From NCBI RefSeq assembly GCF_003992675.1, contig NZ_RZMZ01000015.1:372001-436000 (forward strand): a stretch of DNA of 64,000 nt, in the 5' to 3' direction. The notes below the pieces were generated by a model. That model made no database searches. It was not told the origin of the DNA and was given only the letters and a program-made list of their open reading frames with translations. The translations under genes were made by a program, and so were the position numbers. Origin of the DNA: Flagellimonas marinaquae. GTDB lineage: Bacteria > Bacteroidota > Bacteroidia > Flavobacteriales > Flavobacteriaceae. Shown one piece after another: positions 47,188 to 56,730 of the stretch; position 1 is the first letter of the stretch, and every line of letters begins with the position of its first letter.

Positions 47188-47703
47188 TTAAATCTTCTTC
47201 ATCTGCTGCTGCATCATTTTGATTTGTTCCGTAAGCATGTTGTTTTTGTCCAATTTCTTGGCTTCCTGCAATAAAGTAGTTGCTTCACGTTTTCTTCGCT
47301 TCTGCATGGCAATGCCCGCCAAGCTCAATTTGGCCATGGCCACATCATAATCCATGGTCAGACCAAATTTTAAGGCCTTTTTAAAGTATTTCTCGGCCTG
47401 AGTTAGGTTTTTTTGAGAGTAGATGATACCATGGAGATAGTTATAGTATCCCTGTTGTTTTTTGATCAAGGCCGCTTGAGGGTTTTTGATTTTGGCCAAC
47501 CACCTTTGCGTACCCTCTAAGTCCTGCTTTCTCATTTTAAGAAAGGCCAAAAGGATAAACTCATTACGAAAGTATAGAAAAATGAACACGAGGGATAGCA
47601 AGATCAATGCAATTCCGTTGCCAATATTGCCTTCTATAAACTGGTATACGGCATAAGCAATGATGAGGACGGCAATGACGAGCTTTATATTTTTGTTGAA
47701 CAT
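47188..47703 (-). CDS. TPR-like membrane protein next to rpmH
   Basis: A 171-residue protein with two N-terminal membrane helices (IKLVIAVLIIAYAVYQFI and IALILLSLVFIFLYF, about residues 6-45), then a cytosolic helical tail. Segments such as YYNYLHGIIYSQKNLTQAEKYFKKAL and VAMAKLSLAGIAMQKRRKREATTLL pair like TPR motifs. I know this type only as a conserved flavobacterial protein of unknown role, divergent from rpmH. The start is the only ATG giving the hydrophobic N-terminus. Confidence 0.7.
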   Translation of the reverse strand: MFNKNIKLVIAVLIIAYAVYQFIEGNIGNGIALILLSLVFIFLYFRNEFILLAFLKMRKQDLEGTQRWLAKIKNPQAALIKKQQGYYNYLHGIIYSQKNLTQAEKYFKKALKFGLTMDYDVAMAKLSLAGIAMQKRRKREATTLLQEAKKLDKNNMLTEQIKMMQQQMKKI

Positions 47704-47779
47704 ACAGTCTTGAGTTTTTACCTTTAATTAAGTGCCCGCAAAAGTACTAAAAACTAATTTAAATATTTTAGGTTTGGAC

Positions 47780-47809
47780 TTGCCAAAGTAAAAAGTCTTC
47801 GTATATTTG
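47780..47809 (+). promoter_or_regulatory. Promoter of rpmH
   Basis: TTG at 47780-47782, a 19-base spacer and TATATTTG at 47802-47809, then a leader of about 55 bases to the rpmH start. Confidence 0.75.
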
Positions 47810-47868
47810 CGCCCAGAATTTTTAGGGGAGATTACTTCCCATCAACAAATCCATAAAACAGTTCGGAA

Positions 47869-48027
47869 ATGAAAAGAACGTATCAACCATCCAAAAGGAA
47901 GAGAAGAAACAAGCATGGTTTTAGGGAGCGCATGGCGACTGCCAATGGTAGAAAAGTTCTTGCGAGAAGAAGAGCCAAAGGAAGAAAAAGATTAACTGTT
48001 TCCTCTGAGCCAAGACATAAAAAATAA
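47869..48027 (+). CDS. rpmH: 50S ribosomal protein L34
   Basis: A 52-residue protein, [20 protein letters not shown] at the start, then [20 protein letters not shown], with a short extra tail ([12 protein letters not shown]) relative to E. coli's 46 residues. The basic composition and motifs are unmistakable. A strong hairpin follows 24 bases after the stop, and carB begins beyond it; the gene is not followed by rnpA, unlike in many other phyla. Confidence 0.97.
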   Translation: MKRTYQPSKRKRRNKHGFRERMATANGRKVLARRRAKGRKRLTVSSEPRHKK

Positions 48028-48050
48028 TGATAGTATTTATTATTTAAATT

Positions 48051-48085
48051 AAAGGTGTTACTTTTCTAGGTAACACCTTTTTTTT
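48051..48085 (+). terminator. Hairpin and T-run between rpmH and carB
   Basis: An 11-bp perfect stem (AAAGGTGTTAC/GTAACACCTTT) with an 8-base loop and a run of eight T. It would end the rpmH transcript. carB starts 38 bases later with no clear TAnnTTTG promoter, so either carB depends on read-through, or the site is an attenuator. Confidence 0.88.
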
Positions 48086-48122
48086 GACATATAAGCAAAT
48101 AACCGAGAAACCCCTATAGAAA

Positions 48123-50975
48123 ATGCCCAAAAGAAAAGATTTAAATTCCATTCTGATTATTGGTTCTGGTCCTATCATCATTGGCCAGGCATGTGAGTTC
48201 GACTATTCCGGTTCCCAGGCCCTTCGCTCCCTTCGGGAAGATGGGATTGAAACTATTTTGATCAACAGTAATCCAGCCACGATTATGACCGACCCTACCA
48301 TGGCGGACCATGTGTACCTGAAGCCGTTGAACACAAAATCCATCATAGAAATCCTTAAAAAACACCCAAATATCGATGCCGTATTGCCAACCATGGGCGG
48401 GCAAACCGCATTGAACCTTTGTATTGAGGCCGATGAAAAAGGGATTTGGGAAGATTTTGGAGTGGAGATCATAGGGGTGGACATCGATGCTATCAACATT
48501 ACAGAAGACCGTGAAAAGTTTAGGGAGTTGATGCTGAAAATTGGCATTGGTATGCCGCCACAGGCATCCGCAACATCCTTCCTAAAAGGAAAAGAGATTG
48601 CCCAGGAATTCGGTTTTCCATTGGTTATTAGGGCTTCCTTTACCTTGGGAGGAGCAGGTGCGGGCATTGTTTATGATCCAGAGCATTTTGATGACATGCT
48701 AAGCCATGGATTGGAAGTATCCCCCATCCATGAGGTGATGATCGATAAGGCCTTGATGGGCTGGAAAGAATATGAGTTGGAGCTGCTACGTGACAAAAAC
48801 GACAATGTGGTCATTATTTGTACCATCGAGAATATGGACCCCATGGGTATCCATACCGGGGATTCTATCACCGTTGCGCCGGCTATGACCTTGTCCGATA
48901 GAACATTCCAGCGCATGCGGGACATGGCCATCCACATGATGCGAAGTATAGGGGACTTCGCAGGAGGGTGTAATGTACAGTTCGCCGTAAGCCCGGACGA
49001 AAAAGAGGATATCATTGCTATCGAGATCAATCCAAGGGTTTCCCGATCTTCCGCTTTGGCTTCCAAGGCAACAGGGTACCCGATTGCAAAAATTGCGGCA
49101 AAACTGGCGATAGGCTACACGTTGGATGAGTTGGACAACCAAATTACACAATCCACGTCAGCTTTGTTTGAGCCGACCTTGGACTATGTCATCGTAAAAA
49201 TACCAAGGTGGAATTTCGATAAGTTCGAAGGTTCCGATAGGACTTTGGGCCTTCAAATGAAATCTGTTGGCGAGGTGATGGGTATTGGGCGATCGTTCCA
49301 AGAAGCCCTTCACAAAGCTACCCAGTCCCTCGAAATCAAACGAAACGGCTTGGGTGCAGACGGTAAAGGATACAAGGATTACGAAACCATCATCGAGAAA
49401 TTACGTGTGCCCAGTTGGGACAGGGTGTTTGTCATCTATGATGCCATTCAACTTGGAATTCCATTAAAACGAATCCATGACATCACCAAAATAGATATGT
49501 GGTTCCTAAAACAATACGAGGAATTGCACTTCTTGGAGATGGAAATATCAAAATATACCATAGAGAGCTTGCCAAAAGCCCTATTGCTAGAGGCGAAACA
49601 AAAAGGTTTTGCGGACAGACAGATTGCCCACATGTTGGATTGTTGGGAGAGTGAGGTACACAGCAAGCGAATGGATTTGAACATCAACCGGGTGTATAAA
49701 TTGGTGGATACCTGTGCCGCTGAGTTTAAGGCGGTGACACCGTACTACTATTCCACATTTGAGGAAGAAATCGAGACCCCAAGTGGAGAGCGTTACGTGG
49801 CCAACGATAGCGAGGTGACCGATAAGAAAAAGGTGGTAGTACTCGGTTCTGGACCTAACCGGATTGGGCAAGGTATCGAGTTTGATTACTGCTGCGTGCA
49901 CGGTGTTTTGGCCGCTGCCGAATGCGGTTATGAGACCATTATGATCAACTGTAACCCAGAAACCGTCTCCACGGACTTTGATACGGCCGATAAATTATAC
50001 TTTGAACCTGTTTTCTGGGAACATATCTACGATATTATCCTTCATGAAAAACCAGAGGGTGTCATCGTACAGTTGGGCGGACAGACAGCATTGAAGCTTG
50101 CCGAGAAGCTCGACAAGTATGGCATCAACATTATTGGGACAAGTTTCCAATCGCTGGATTTGGCAGAAGATAGGGGAAGTTTCTCTACGCTATTGAAAGA
50201 AAATGATATTCCTTACCCACGATTCGGGGTTGCTGAAACTGCAGATGAAGCCTTGGACTTGGCCGAAGAGCTGAACTTTCCATTATTGGTAAGGCCATCT
50301 TACGTTTTGGGGGGGCAGGGTATGAAAATTGTGATCAACAAAGAAGAACTGGAAGCCCATGTGGTGGATTTGTTACGAAAAATACCCAACAACAAGCTGC
50401 TTTTGGACCACTACTTGGATGGAGCCATTGAAGCTGAGGCAGATGCCATCTGTGATGGTGAAGATGTGTACATCATCGGAATCATGGAGCACATTGAGCC
50501 CTGTGGAATCCACTCTGGGGATTCCAATGCTACCTTGCCCCCATTTAACTTGGGCGAGTTTGTGTTGCAGCAAATAAAAGATCATACCAAAAAAATCGCG
50601 TTGGCTCTGAACACGGTGGGCTTGATCAATATCCAGTTTGCGGTGAAAGACGATATTGTGTATATCATCGAAGCCAACCCAAGGGCATCGCGTACGGTTC
50701 CGTTTATTGCGAAGGCATACAAAGAACCCTATGTGAATTATGCCACCAAGGTAATGTTGGGCGAGAAAAAAGTAAAGGACTTCACCTTTAACCCGCAATT
50801 GGAAGGTTATGCCATTAAACAGCCGGTGTTCTCTTTTAACAAGTTCCCTAACGTAAACAAAAATCTGGGACCTGAAATGAAGAGTACTGGCGAGAGTATC
50901 CTGTTTATTGACAATTTAAAGGATGATGAGTTTTACAATCTCTACGCTAGGAGAAAAATGTACTTGAGCAAGTAG
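48123..50975 (+). CDS. carB: Carbamoyl-phosphate synthase large subunit, short form
   Basis: A 950-residue enzyme making carbamoyl phosphate from bicarbonate, ammonia (delivered by CarA) and two ATP, for arginine and pyrimidine synthesis. Both homologous ATP-grasp halves are complete (IIGSGPIIIGQACEFDYSGSQA at the start is the first; VLGSGPNRIGQGIEFDYCC near residue 575 the second, with EANPRASRTVPFIAKA near its end). E. coli CarB has 1073 residues; here the chain stops before the C-terminal MGS allosteric domain that binds UMP, IMP and ornithine. This short form is common in flavobacteria. Confidence 0.96.
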   Translation: MPKRKDLNSILIIGSGPIIIGQACEFDYSGSQALRSLREDGIETILINSNPATIMTDPTMADHVYLKPLNTKSIIEILKKHPNIDAVLPTMGGQTALNLCIEADEKGIWEDFGVEIIGVDIDAINITEDREKFRELMLKIGIGMPPQASATSFLKGKEIAQEFGFPLVIRASFTLGGAGAGIVYDPEHFDDMLSHGLEVSPIHEVMIDKALMGWKEYELELLRDKNDNVVIICTIENMDPMGIHTGDSITVAPAMTLSDRTFQRMRDMAIHMMRSIGDFAGGCNVQFAVSPDEKEDIIAIEINPRVSRSSALASKATGYPIAKIAAKLAIGYTLDELDNQITQSTSALFEPTLDYVIVKIPRWNFDKFEGSDRTLGLQMKSVGEVMGIGRSFQEALHKATQSLEIKRNGLGADGKGYKDYETIIEKLRVPSWDRVFVIYDAIQLGIPLKRIHDITKIDMWFLKQYEELHFLEMEISKYTIESLPKALLLEAKQKGFADRQIAHMLDCWESEVHSKRMDLNINRVYKLVDTCAAEFKAVTPYYYSTFEEEIETPSGERYVANDSEVTDKKKVVVLGSGPNRIGQGIEFDYCCVHGVLAAAECGYETIMINCNPETVSTDFDTADKLYFEPVFWEHIYDIILHEKPEGVIVQLGGQTALKLAEKLDKYGINIIGTSFQSLDLAEDRGSFSTLLKENDIPYPRFGVAETADEALDLAEELNFPLLVRPSYVLGGQGMKIVINKEELEAHVVDLLRKIPNNKLLLDHYLDGAIEAEADAICDGEDVYIIGIMEHIEPCGIHSGDSNATLPPFNLGEFVLQQIKDHTKKIALALNTVGLINIQFAVKDDIVYIIEANPRASRTVPFIAKAYKEPYVNYATKVMLGEKKVKDFTFNPQLEGYAIKQPVFSFNKFPNVNKNLGPEMKSTGESILFIDNLKDDEFYNLYARRKMYLSK

Positions 50976-51016
50976 TAAACCATCTCTTTATCCATACAGA
51001 CCTTTAAAGCGGTTGG

Positions 51017-51592
51017 CTAATCTATTAATTGAAAAGATTCGGCAATCGTTTTAAAGGTTTTTTTATGCTCCATTTTCTTGTCCTTCAAGGTCCAGGCCAT
51101 AATCATGTAAACGTTTTCATGGCCTTCAACAAAGGTCAAAAAATAAGAGATTTCTTGATCCATTCCGTTCACCTTGGCATCGAGCTCCAAGGATTCTGCA
51201 TCCAGGCCATATATCAATCGTGATGTAAAGGGAGATTTATGGGTGATTTGGGTGGTACGGGATAAAATTTGTAGCCGGGCATCCCTGTAATTTTGTATGA
51301 CAGAAAGCGAATCGTCATACTGCTCCAAGTCCCTGAACACTTCTTCAAACCTGGACTTTTGCTCATCCATAACAATGAGATAGGCTTCTTTTCTTAGACT
51401 CTGAAATTGTAGCGAGGCCTCTTCGTTCAATCCTGTGGTTCCCGTCATAAACAAGGGCACGTCAATACGGTATTCATTGTTCACGGAAATGGTATGAAAA
51501 CCATCGGAATCCTCTTTTTGATTCTTGGAATCCTTGCACGAAACCAAAGAGAGAACAAGTACAATTATAGGAACAAGCAAACGGTAACGCAT
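51017..51592 (-). CDS. Lipoprotein of unknown function
   Basis: A 191-residue lipoprotein: MRYRLLVPIIVLVLSLVSC has a lipobox cysteine at 19. The start ATG 51592 is used because the 9 codons before it break the signal. The mature chain (FHTISVNNEYRIDVPLFMT, SRFEEVFRDLEQYDDSLS, TFVEGHENVYMIMAWTLK) has the shape of PsbP/DUF1795-like stress lipoproteins, but I do not recognise a family with confidence. It converges with carB and is divergent from the small secreted protein. Confidence 0.65.
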   Translation of the reverse strand: MRYRLLVPIIVLVLSLVSCKDSKNQKEDSDGFHTISVNNEYRIDVPLFMTGTTGLNEEASLQFQSLRKEAYLIVMDEQKSRFEEVFRDLEQYDDSLSVIQNYRDARLQILSRTTQITHKSPFTSRLIYGLDAESLELDAKVNGMDQEISYFLTFVEGHENVYMIMAWTLKDKKMEHKKTFKTIAESFQLID

Positions 51593-51809
51593 ATAGAAAC
51601 CTTTGTTTTTCAGGTACACCTAAGATAGGGTTTTAATGCTTTTATGCCAATTTGGGTAATTTTTGAAAAGTCAATTTTATATTTATTTGATTTTTTAGCT
51701 GTCTTTAGAAATTTTTCATCAAAAAAAATAGCGAATAAATCGATTTTAACCATAATTAACAACTACCATTTGTTCGAGAAGTTTGAGTAACATAGCTTTG
51801 TTCCTCGAA

Positions 51810-52211
51810 ATGAAAAAGGCATTCATAAAATATCTGTTTCCACTCCTTACCTTATGGTTATGTGGATTCGTTAATTTCCATACAAATCCGCAAGAGAAAC
51901 CAATTGCGGAAAATGCCTGTTATCTCCAGAATTTAGAGAGTCAACATTCCTCAGAAATATTTCAATCCCTTGAACTGGGATTGGAAAAAAGACATTTCGT
52001 AGAAATTGACCTTGAAGAACAAGAAGAACGTGAAGAGGAAGTAGCATCACATAGTTTTTCGCTAAAAAATGGTAATTTCTCGACCGCTTATGAATTTCCC
52101 GCCTCTTGGGGGCAACTCTTTTTGGAATCCAACACCAATTTTGGGTTATCTCGACCCAAGTCAGCTTCAACCATAAAGAAGCATGTGAGGTTCCAAGTAT
52201 TCCGAATTTAG
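51810..52211 (+). CDS. Small secreted protein, unrecognised
   Basis: A 133-residue protein starting MKKAFIKYLFPLLTLWLCGF, a signal peptide or anchor, then a short acidic coil (IDLEEQEEREEEVAS at about residues 70-84) and an end of mixed polarity. ATG 51810 is preferred to a TTG at 51783. No family is recognised. It precedes the RND efflux operon by 143 bases and may or may not belong to it. Confidence 0.5.
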   Translation: MKKAFIKYLFPLLTLWLCGFVNFHTNPQEKPIAENACYLQNLESQHSSEIFQSLELGLEKRHFVEIDLEEQEEREEEVASHSFSLKNGNFSTAYEFPASWGQLFLESNTNFGLSRPKSASTIKKHVRFQVFRI

Positions 52212-52354
52212 AATTTACATCTAGCAAAGCTACTCCTGTGCTTTGCGACCAACTGCATCCCTTTGGGTAAGAATCAATAACCAAGGGTAGGTCCCTTTAT
52301 GTGGATTCGGACTTCCCTTGACCATTTCAAAATATTTTTTAAACCAGTAAAACT

Positions 52355-53437
52355 ATGAGGAGATTTTCCATCTTCATCGGCTTGCTTGTAGCCATGTGCT
52401 ATGCGAGCTGCGAATCCAATAAGCACGAAAACAAGGAAGAGACCAAGTACCTTGTATCAAGTCCAATCCAAATGGACACTTCTATCACTAAAGATTACGT
52501 TTGCCAAATTCATTCCATACGCCATATTGAACTTAGGGCTTTGGAAAAAGGCTACCTACAACATATTTATGTAGATGAAGGGCAGCATGTAAAAAAAGGA
52601 CAGCGCATGTTTCATATTATGCCCAATGTTTACCAAGCCGACCTGCAAAAGGCAAAGGCTGAGGCCGAAGTGGCTGAAATTGAATATAAAAACACCAAAT
52701 TATTGGCAGACGGGAACGTTGTTTCAGCCAATGAGTTGGCCATGGCCAAAGCAGAATTGGATAGGGCCAAAGCAGAGGTTAGTCTGGCGGAAACCCATTT
52801 GGGCTTTACGGACATCCGAGCCCCTTTCGATGGTATAATGGACCATCTCGAAGTTAGGGAGGGAAGTCTTTTGGATGAAGGAGAACTGCTGACCAAACTC
52901 TCCGACAACTCTAAAATGTGGGTGTATTTCAATGTGCCCGAAGCAGAGTACCTGGATTACATTACCACTACCAAAAAAAGTGAAAAACAACAGGTGGAAC
53001 TGCTGATGGCCAACAACAAAAAGTTCAACCAGGCGGGAATTGTGGAGACCATTGAAGGAGAGTTCAACCACGAAACCGGAAACATTGCCTTTAGGGCAAC
53101 GTTCCCCAATCCCGAAGGTATTTTAAGGCATGGGGAAACCGGAAGCATTTTGATGAAGGTACCGTTGGATAAAGCGATGCTTATTCCACAAAAGGCCACT
53201 TTTGAAGTGTTGGACAAAAAATTTGTCTTTGTCCTAGATGAGAACGGAACAGTGCAACAACGCGAAATTGTTGTAGGTGCCGAGCTACCGCACCTTTTTG
53301 TAGTGGAAAAAGGACTTTCATTAAACGATAAAGTACTCTTGGAAGGTATCCGTATGGTTCGGAACGGGGAAAAGATTCATTACGAATTCGAAAAACCTGA
53401 ATCCGTATTGTCACACCTAGAGTTGTATGCTGAGTAA
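52355..53437 (+). CDS. RND efflux periplasmic adaptor (membrane-fusion lipoprotein)
   Basis: A 360-residue lipoprotein (lipobox cysteine at 19 in MCYASC). It has the adaptor architecture: lipoyl half (YLQHIYVDEGQHVKKGQRMF), alpha-hairpin with long heptads (KAKAEAEVAEIEYKNTKLL and LAMAKAELDRAKAEVSLAET), second lipoyl half (TDIRAPFDGIMDHLEVREG), beta barrel and membrane-proximal domain. It links the inner-membrane pump encoded 20 bases downstream to the outer-membrane channel. Confidence 0.93.
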   Translation: MRRFSIFIGLLVAMCYASCESNKHENKEETKYLVSSPIQMDTSITKDYVCQIHSIRHIELRALEKGYLQHIYVDEGQHVKKGQRMFHIMPNVYQADLQKAKAEAEVAEIEYKNTKLLADGNVVSANELAMAKAELDRAKAEVSLAETHLGFTDIRAPFDGIMDHLEVREGSLLDEGELLTKLSDNSKMWVYFNVPEAEYLDYITTTKKSEKQQVELLMANNKKFNQAGIVETIEGEFNHETGNIAFRATFPNPEGILRHGETGSILMKVPLDKAMLIPQKATFEVLDKKFVFVLDENGTVQQREIVVGAELPHLFVVEKGLSLNDKVLLEGIRMVRNGEKIHYEFEKPESVLSHLELYAE

Positions 53438-53457
53438 CAATCCCATAATCATAAGCA

Positions 53458-56400
53458 ATGTTTAAAAAATTTATACACAGGCCGGTATTGGCCATTGTGA
53501 TTTCGGTCATAATCGTGTTTACGGGACTGTTGGCCATAAAACAACTGCCTATTTCGCAGTTCCCGCAAATTGCCCCAACTACGGTAAATATATTTATAGC
53601 TTATCCAGGTTCGAGCGCTGATGTTCTGGTAAAATCAACCCTTATACCTCTGGAAACATCCATCAATGGGGTACAGGGCATGCGCTACATAGCGTCGGAC
53701 GCCACTAGTGCCGGTGAAGGAACCCTGAGGGTGATTTTTGAACCGGGAACCGACCCCAATCAAGCTGTGGTTCGGGTAAAGACGCGGGTAGACCAAGTAA
53801 TGCCGTTATTGCCAGAGTTGGTGCAACGTGAAGGGGTGATCATTACCCCTGTACAGCCCAGTATGCTGATGTATGTGAATTTGTACAGTGATGCCAAGAA
53901 CAATGACGAAAAGTTCCTGTACAATTATGCATACACCAAAATTATTCCCGAAATACAGCGTATCAATGGTATCGCCAGTGCCCAAATTCTGGGTAGCCGC
54001 AAGTTTGCCATGCGTGTTTGGTTGAAACCCGATAGAATGCGAGCATACGATGTTTCCGCAGAAGAAATCCTGAAAGCGATGGAAGAGCAAAGTATTCTGG
54101 CTCGGCCGGGTCGATTAGGACGAAGTTCGGGGAAACGGGCACAGTCACTCGAATATGTATTGGTATATCAAGACCGATACAATGAGCCTGAACAGTACAA
54201 GGATATCATTATTAAAGCCAATGGAGAAGGAGAGTTGTTAAAGTTAGGCGATGTGGCCGATGTGGAATTGGGAAGCGAGTTCTTCGATATCTATTCCAAT
54301 CTCGATGGAAAACCATCGGCATCAATTGTATTAAAACAGACTTTTGGAAGTAATGGTAGTGATGTTATAGATGCCGTAAAGGACAAGCTCTCCGAGTTGG
54401 AAGAAGAATTGCCCCCTGGAATTGATTACAAGATCAGTTATGACGTTTCCAACTTTTTGGATGCATCGATTGAACAAGTATTGCACACGTTGCGTGATGC
54501 ATTTATTCTGGTGGCCGTAGTAGTATTCCTTTTCTTGGGCGATTGGCGTTCGACTTTGATTCCAATCATTGCGGTACCGGTATCGCTCATCGGGGCATTC
54601 TTTGTAATGCAGCTGTTTGGACTTTCCATTAACCTGATTACATTGTTTGCCTTGGTTTTGGCCATCGGTATTGTGGTGGATGATGCCATTGTTGTGGTAG
54701 AGGCCGTCCACATGAAGATGGAAAAGGAAAACTTGACACCGTATAAAGCATCTTACGAAGTGTTGGGAGAAATTGGTGGAGCCATTATTGCCATTACCAT
54801 GGTGATGGTGTCCGTATTCATTCCCATTTCCTTTATGACGGGACCCGTTGGGGTATTTTATAGACAGTTTTCCATTACCATGGCGGGGTCTATTATTATT
54901 TCCGCTTTGGTCGCACTTACCCTTACACCAGTGCTATGTGCCATGATGCTGAAGAACAATCATGGGAAGCCCAGAAGAAAATCACCTGTAAATCGGTTTA
55001 TAGATTGGTTCAACAGGAGGTTTGAAAAACTTACAGGTAGGTATATAGGTATTTTGAGCAAGATTGTAAACCGAAGAGTGGTCACTTTTGGTGTGTTGAT
55101 CGTTTTCTGTGCCGGAATATTCTTTACCAATCAGACACTTCCTGCAGGATTTATCCCCAATGAAGATCAAGGAATGATCTATGCGATCATCCAGACGCCT
55201 CCTGGCGCCACTTTGGAACGGACCAACGATGTTGCCAGAAAGCTTCAGGCCATTTGCGAGGAAACCGAAGGTGTGGAATCTGTTTCATCTTTGGCGGGAT
55301 ATGAAATCATGACCGAAGGACGGGGCTCCAACGCCGGAACTTGTCTCATCAACTTAAAGCCATGGTCGCAGCGGGAACATTCCGTGCACGAAATAATGGA
55401 AGAATTGGAGGAAGAGACCAAAGACCTGGGAGCGGTCATCGAATACTTTGAGCCACCAGCAGTACCCGGCTTTGGTTCATCAGGTGGTTTTGCGATGCGT
55501 CTATTGGACAAGACCAACGGTACAGATTATCATGAGTTTGAAAGAATCAACAATGATTTTATGGATGCCTTGCGTGAACGTAAGGAACTCGCTGGTTTGT
55601 TTACGTTCTATGCGGCCAATTATCCGCAATATGAGCTGAAAATCAATAATAAAGCAGCAATGCAAAAAGGAGTTTCCATAGGAAAAGCCATGGAAAACCT
55701 GAACATTCTCATTGGTAGTACCTACGAGCAAGGGTTTATCCGTTTCGGTCGTTTCTTTAAGGTGTATACCCAAGCTGCTCCAGAATATCGCAGTATGCCA
55801 TCCGACTTGGAAAAACTCTTCGTCAAGAACGAAGAAGGGGAAATGGTGCCCTATTCTGCGTTTATGACCATGGAAAAAAGATTGGGCCCCAACGAAATTA
55901 CCCGATATAATCTATACAACTCGGCTGCTATTCGTGGTTTGCCAGCTTCAGGTTTTACAAGTGGTGACGCCATAAAGGCTATTGAGGAGGTTGCAGAACA
56001 AACCTTGCCAAGAGGCTACGACATTGCCTGGGAAGGGCTTAGCTACGATGAAGCGCAGCGTGGAAATGAATCTCTCTACATTTTTATAGTAGTGCTCATC
56101 TTCGTGTACTTGGTGCTTGCTGCACAATATGAGAGCTTCTTGCTACCCTTGGCGGTGATCTTATCACTTCCGGTTGGTATTTTCGGTTCTTTTTTCCTTT
56201 TGAAAGCCATGGGACTAGCCAACGATGTGTATGCCCAGATCGGTATTATCATGCTGGTGGGGCTGCTGGGTAAAAATGCGGTTCTGATTGTAGAATTTGC
56301 CGTTCAAAAACGTCGCGAAGGCTCCACCATTCGGGATGCGGCCATAGAAGGAGCCAGACAACGTTTCCGACCTATTTTGATGACTTCCTTTGCCTTTATC

Positions 56401-56730
56401 GCAGGGTTGATTCCGTTGGTCATTGCCACAGGTGCCGGTGCCATTGGAAATAAGACTATTGGCGGTTCGGCGATGGGCGGTATGATTGTCGGAACCATTT
56501 TCGGAGTCCTGTTGATTCCTGGCCTATATTACGTATTTGCAAAAATGGCGGATGGAAAAAGTTTGATCAAGGATCAGCACGACGAACCGATGTCGGAGGA
56601 GTTTTTCCATCGAAATGACACGGTGTTCAAATTGAAGGCCCGTCTGCGCTTGATGAATCAACGTTTGAAAAAAATGACGACTGCAAAAAATGGAAATAAG
56701 AATAAAAAAGGCGATCAGGATGAATCATAG
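53458..56730 (+). CDS. RND efflux pump inner-membrane permease (HAE1/AcrB-type)
   Basis: A 1090-residue trimeric proton-driven pump. Family marks are FIHRPVLAIVISVIIV at the start, AYPGSSADVLVKSTLIPLE (pore helix region), GIVVDDAIVVVEAVH with the two TM4 aspartates of the proton relay, TMVMVSVFIPISFMTGPVG and the second repeat LVGLLGKNAVLIVEFA (GxxxKN) with RFRPILMTSFAFIAGLIPL. Twelve helices and two large periplasmic loops are evident. It exports amphiphilic drugs or other small molecules. It overlaps the outer-membrane channel gene by 11 bases. Confidence 0.95.
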   Translation: MFKKFIHRPVLAIVISVIIVFTGLLAIKQLPISQFPQIAPTTVNIFIAYPGSSADVLVKSTLIPLETSINGVQGMRYIASDATSAGEGTLRVIFEPGTDPNQAVVRVKTRVDQVMPLLPELVQREGVIITPVQPSMLMYVNLYSDAKNNDEKFLYNYAYTKIIPEIQRINGIASAQILGSRKFAMRVWLKPDRMRAYDVSAEEILKAMEEQSILARPGRLGRSSGKRAQSLEYVLVYQDRYNEPEQYKDIIIKANGEGELLKLGDVADVELGSEFFDIYSNLDGKPSASIVLKQTFGSNGSDVIDAVKDKLSELEEELPPGIDYKISYDVSNFLDASIEQVLHTLRDAFILVAVVVFLFLGDWRSTLIPIIAVPVSLIGAFFVMQLFGLSINLITLFALVLAIGIVVDDAIVVVEAVHMKMEKENLTPYKASYEVLGEIGGAIIAITMVMVSVFIPISFMTGPVGVFYRQFSITMAGSIIISALVALTLTPVLCAMMLKNNHGKPRRKSPVNRFIDWFNRRFEKLTGRYIGILSKIVNRRVVTFGVLIVFCAGIFFTNQTLPAGFIPNEDQGMIYAIIQTPPGATLERTNDVARKLQAICEETEGVESVSSLAGYEIMTEGRGSNAGTCLINLKPWSQREHSVHEIMEELEEETKDLGAVIEYFEPPAVPGFGSSGGFAMRLLDKTNGTDYHEFERINNDFMDALRERKELAGLFTFYAANYPQYELKINNKAAMQKGVSIGKAMENLNILIGSTYEQGFIRFGRFFKVYTQAAPEYRSMPSDLEKLFVKNEEGEMVPYSAFMTMEKRLGPNEITRYNLYNSAAIRGLPASGFTSGDAIKAIEEVAEQTLPRGYDIAWEGLSYDEAQRGNESLYIFIVVLIFVYLVLAAQYESFLLPLAVILSLPVGIFGSFFLLKAMGLANDVYAQIGIIMLVGLLGKNAVLIVEFAVQKRREGSTIRDAAIEGARQRFRPILMTSFAFIAGLIPLVIATGAGAIGNKTIGGSAMGGMIVGTIFGVLLIPGLYYVFAKMADGKSLIKDQHDEPMSEEFFHRNDTVFKLKARLRLMNQRLKKMTTAKNGNKNKKGDQDES

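Noticed and set aside
48123..50975. Truncated carB pseudogene
   Set aside because: The end lies exactly at a domain border, both ATP-grasp halves are complete, and this short length is usual in the group.
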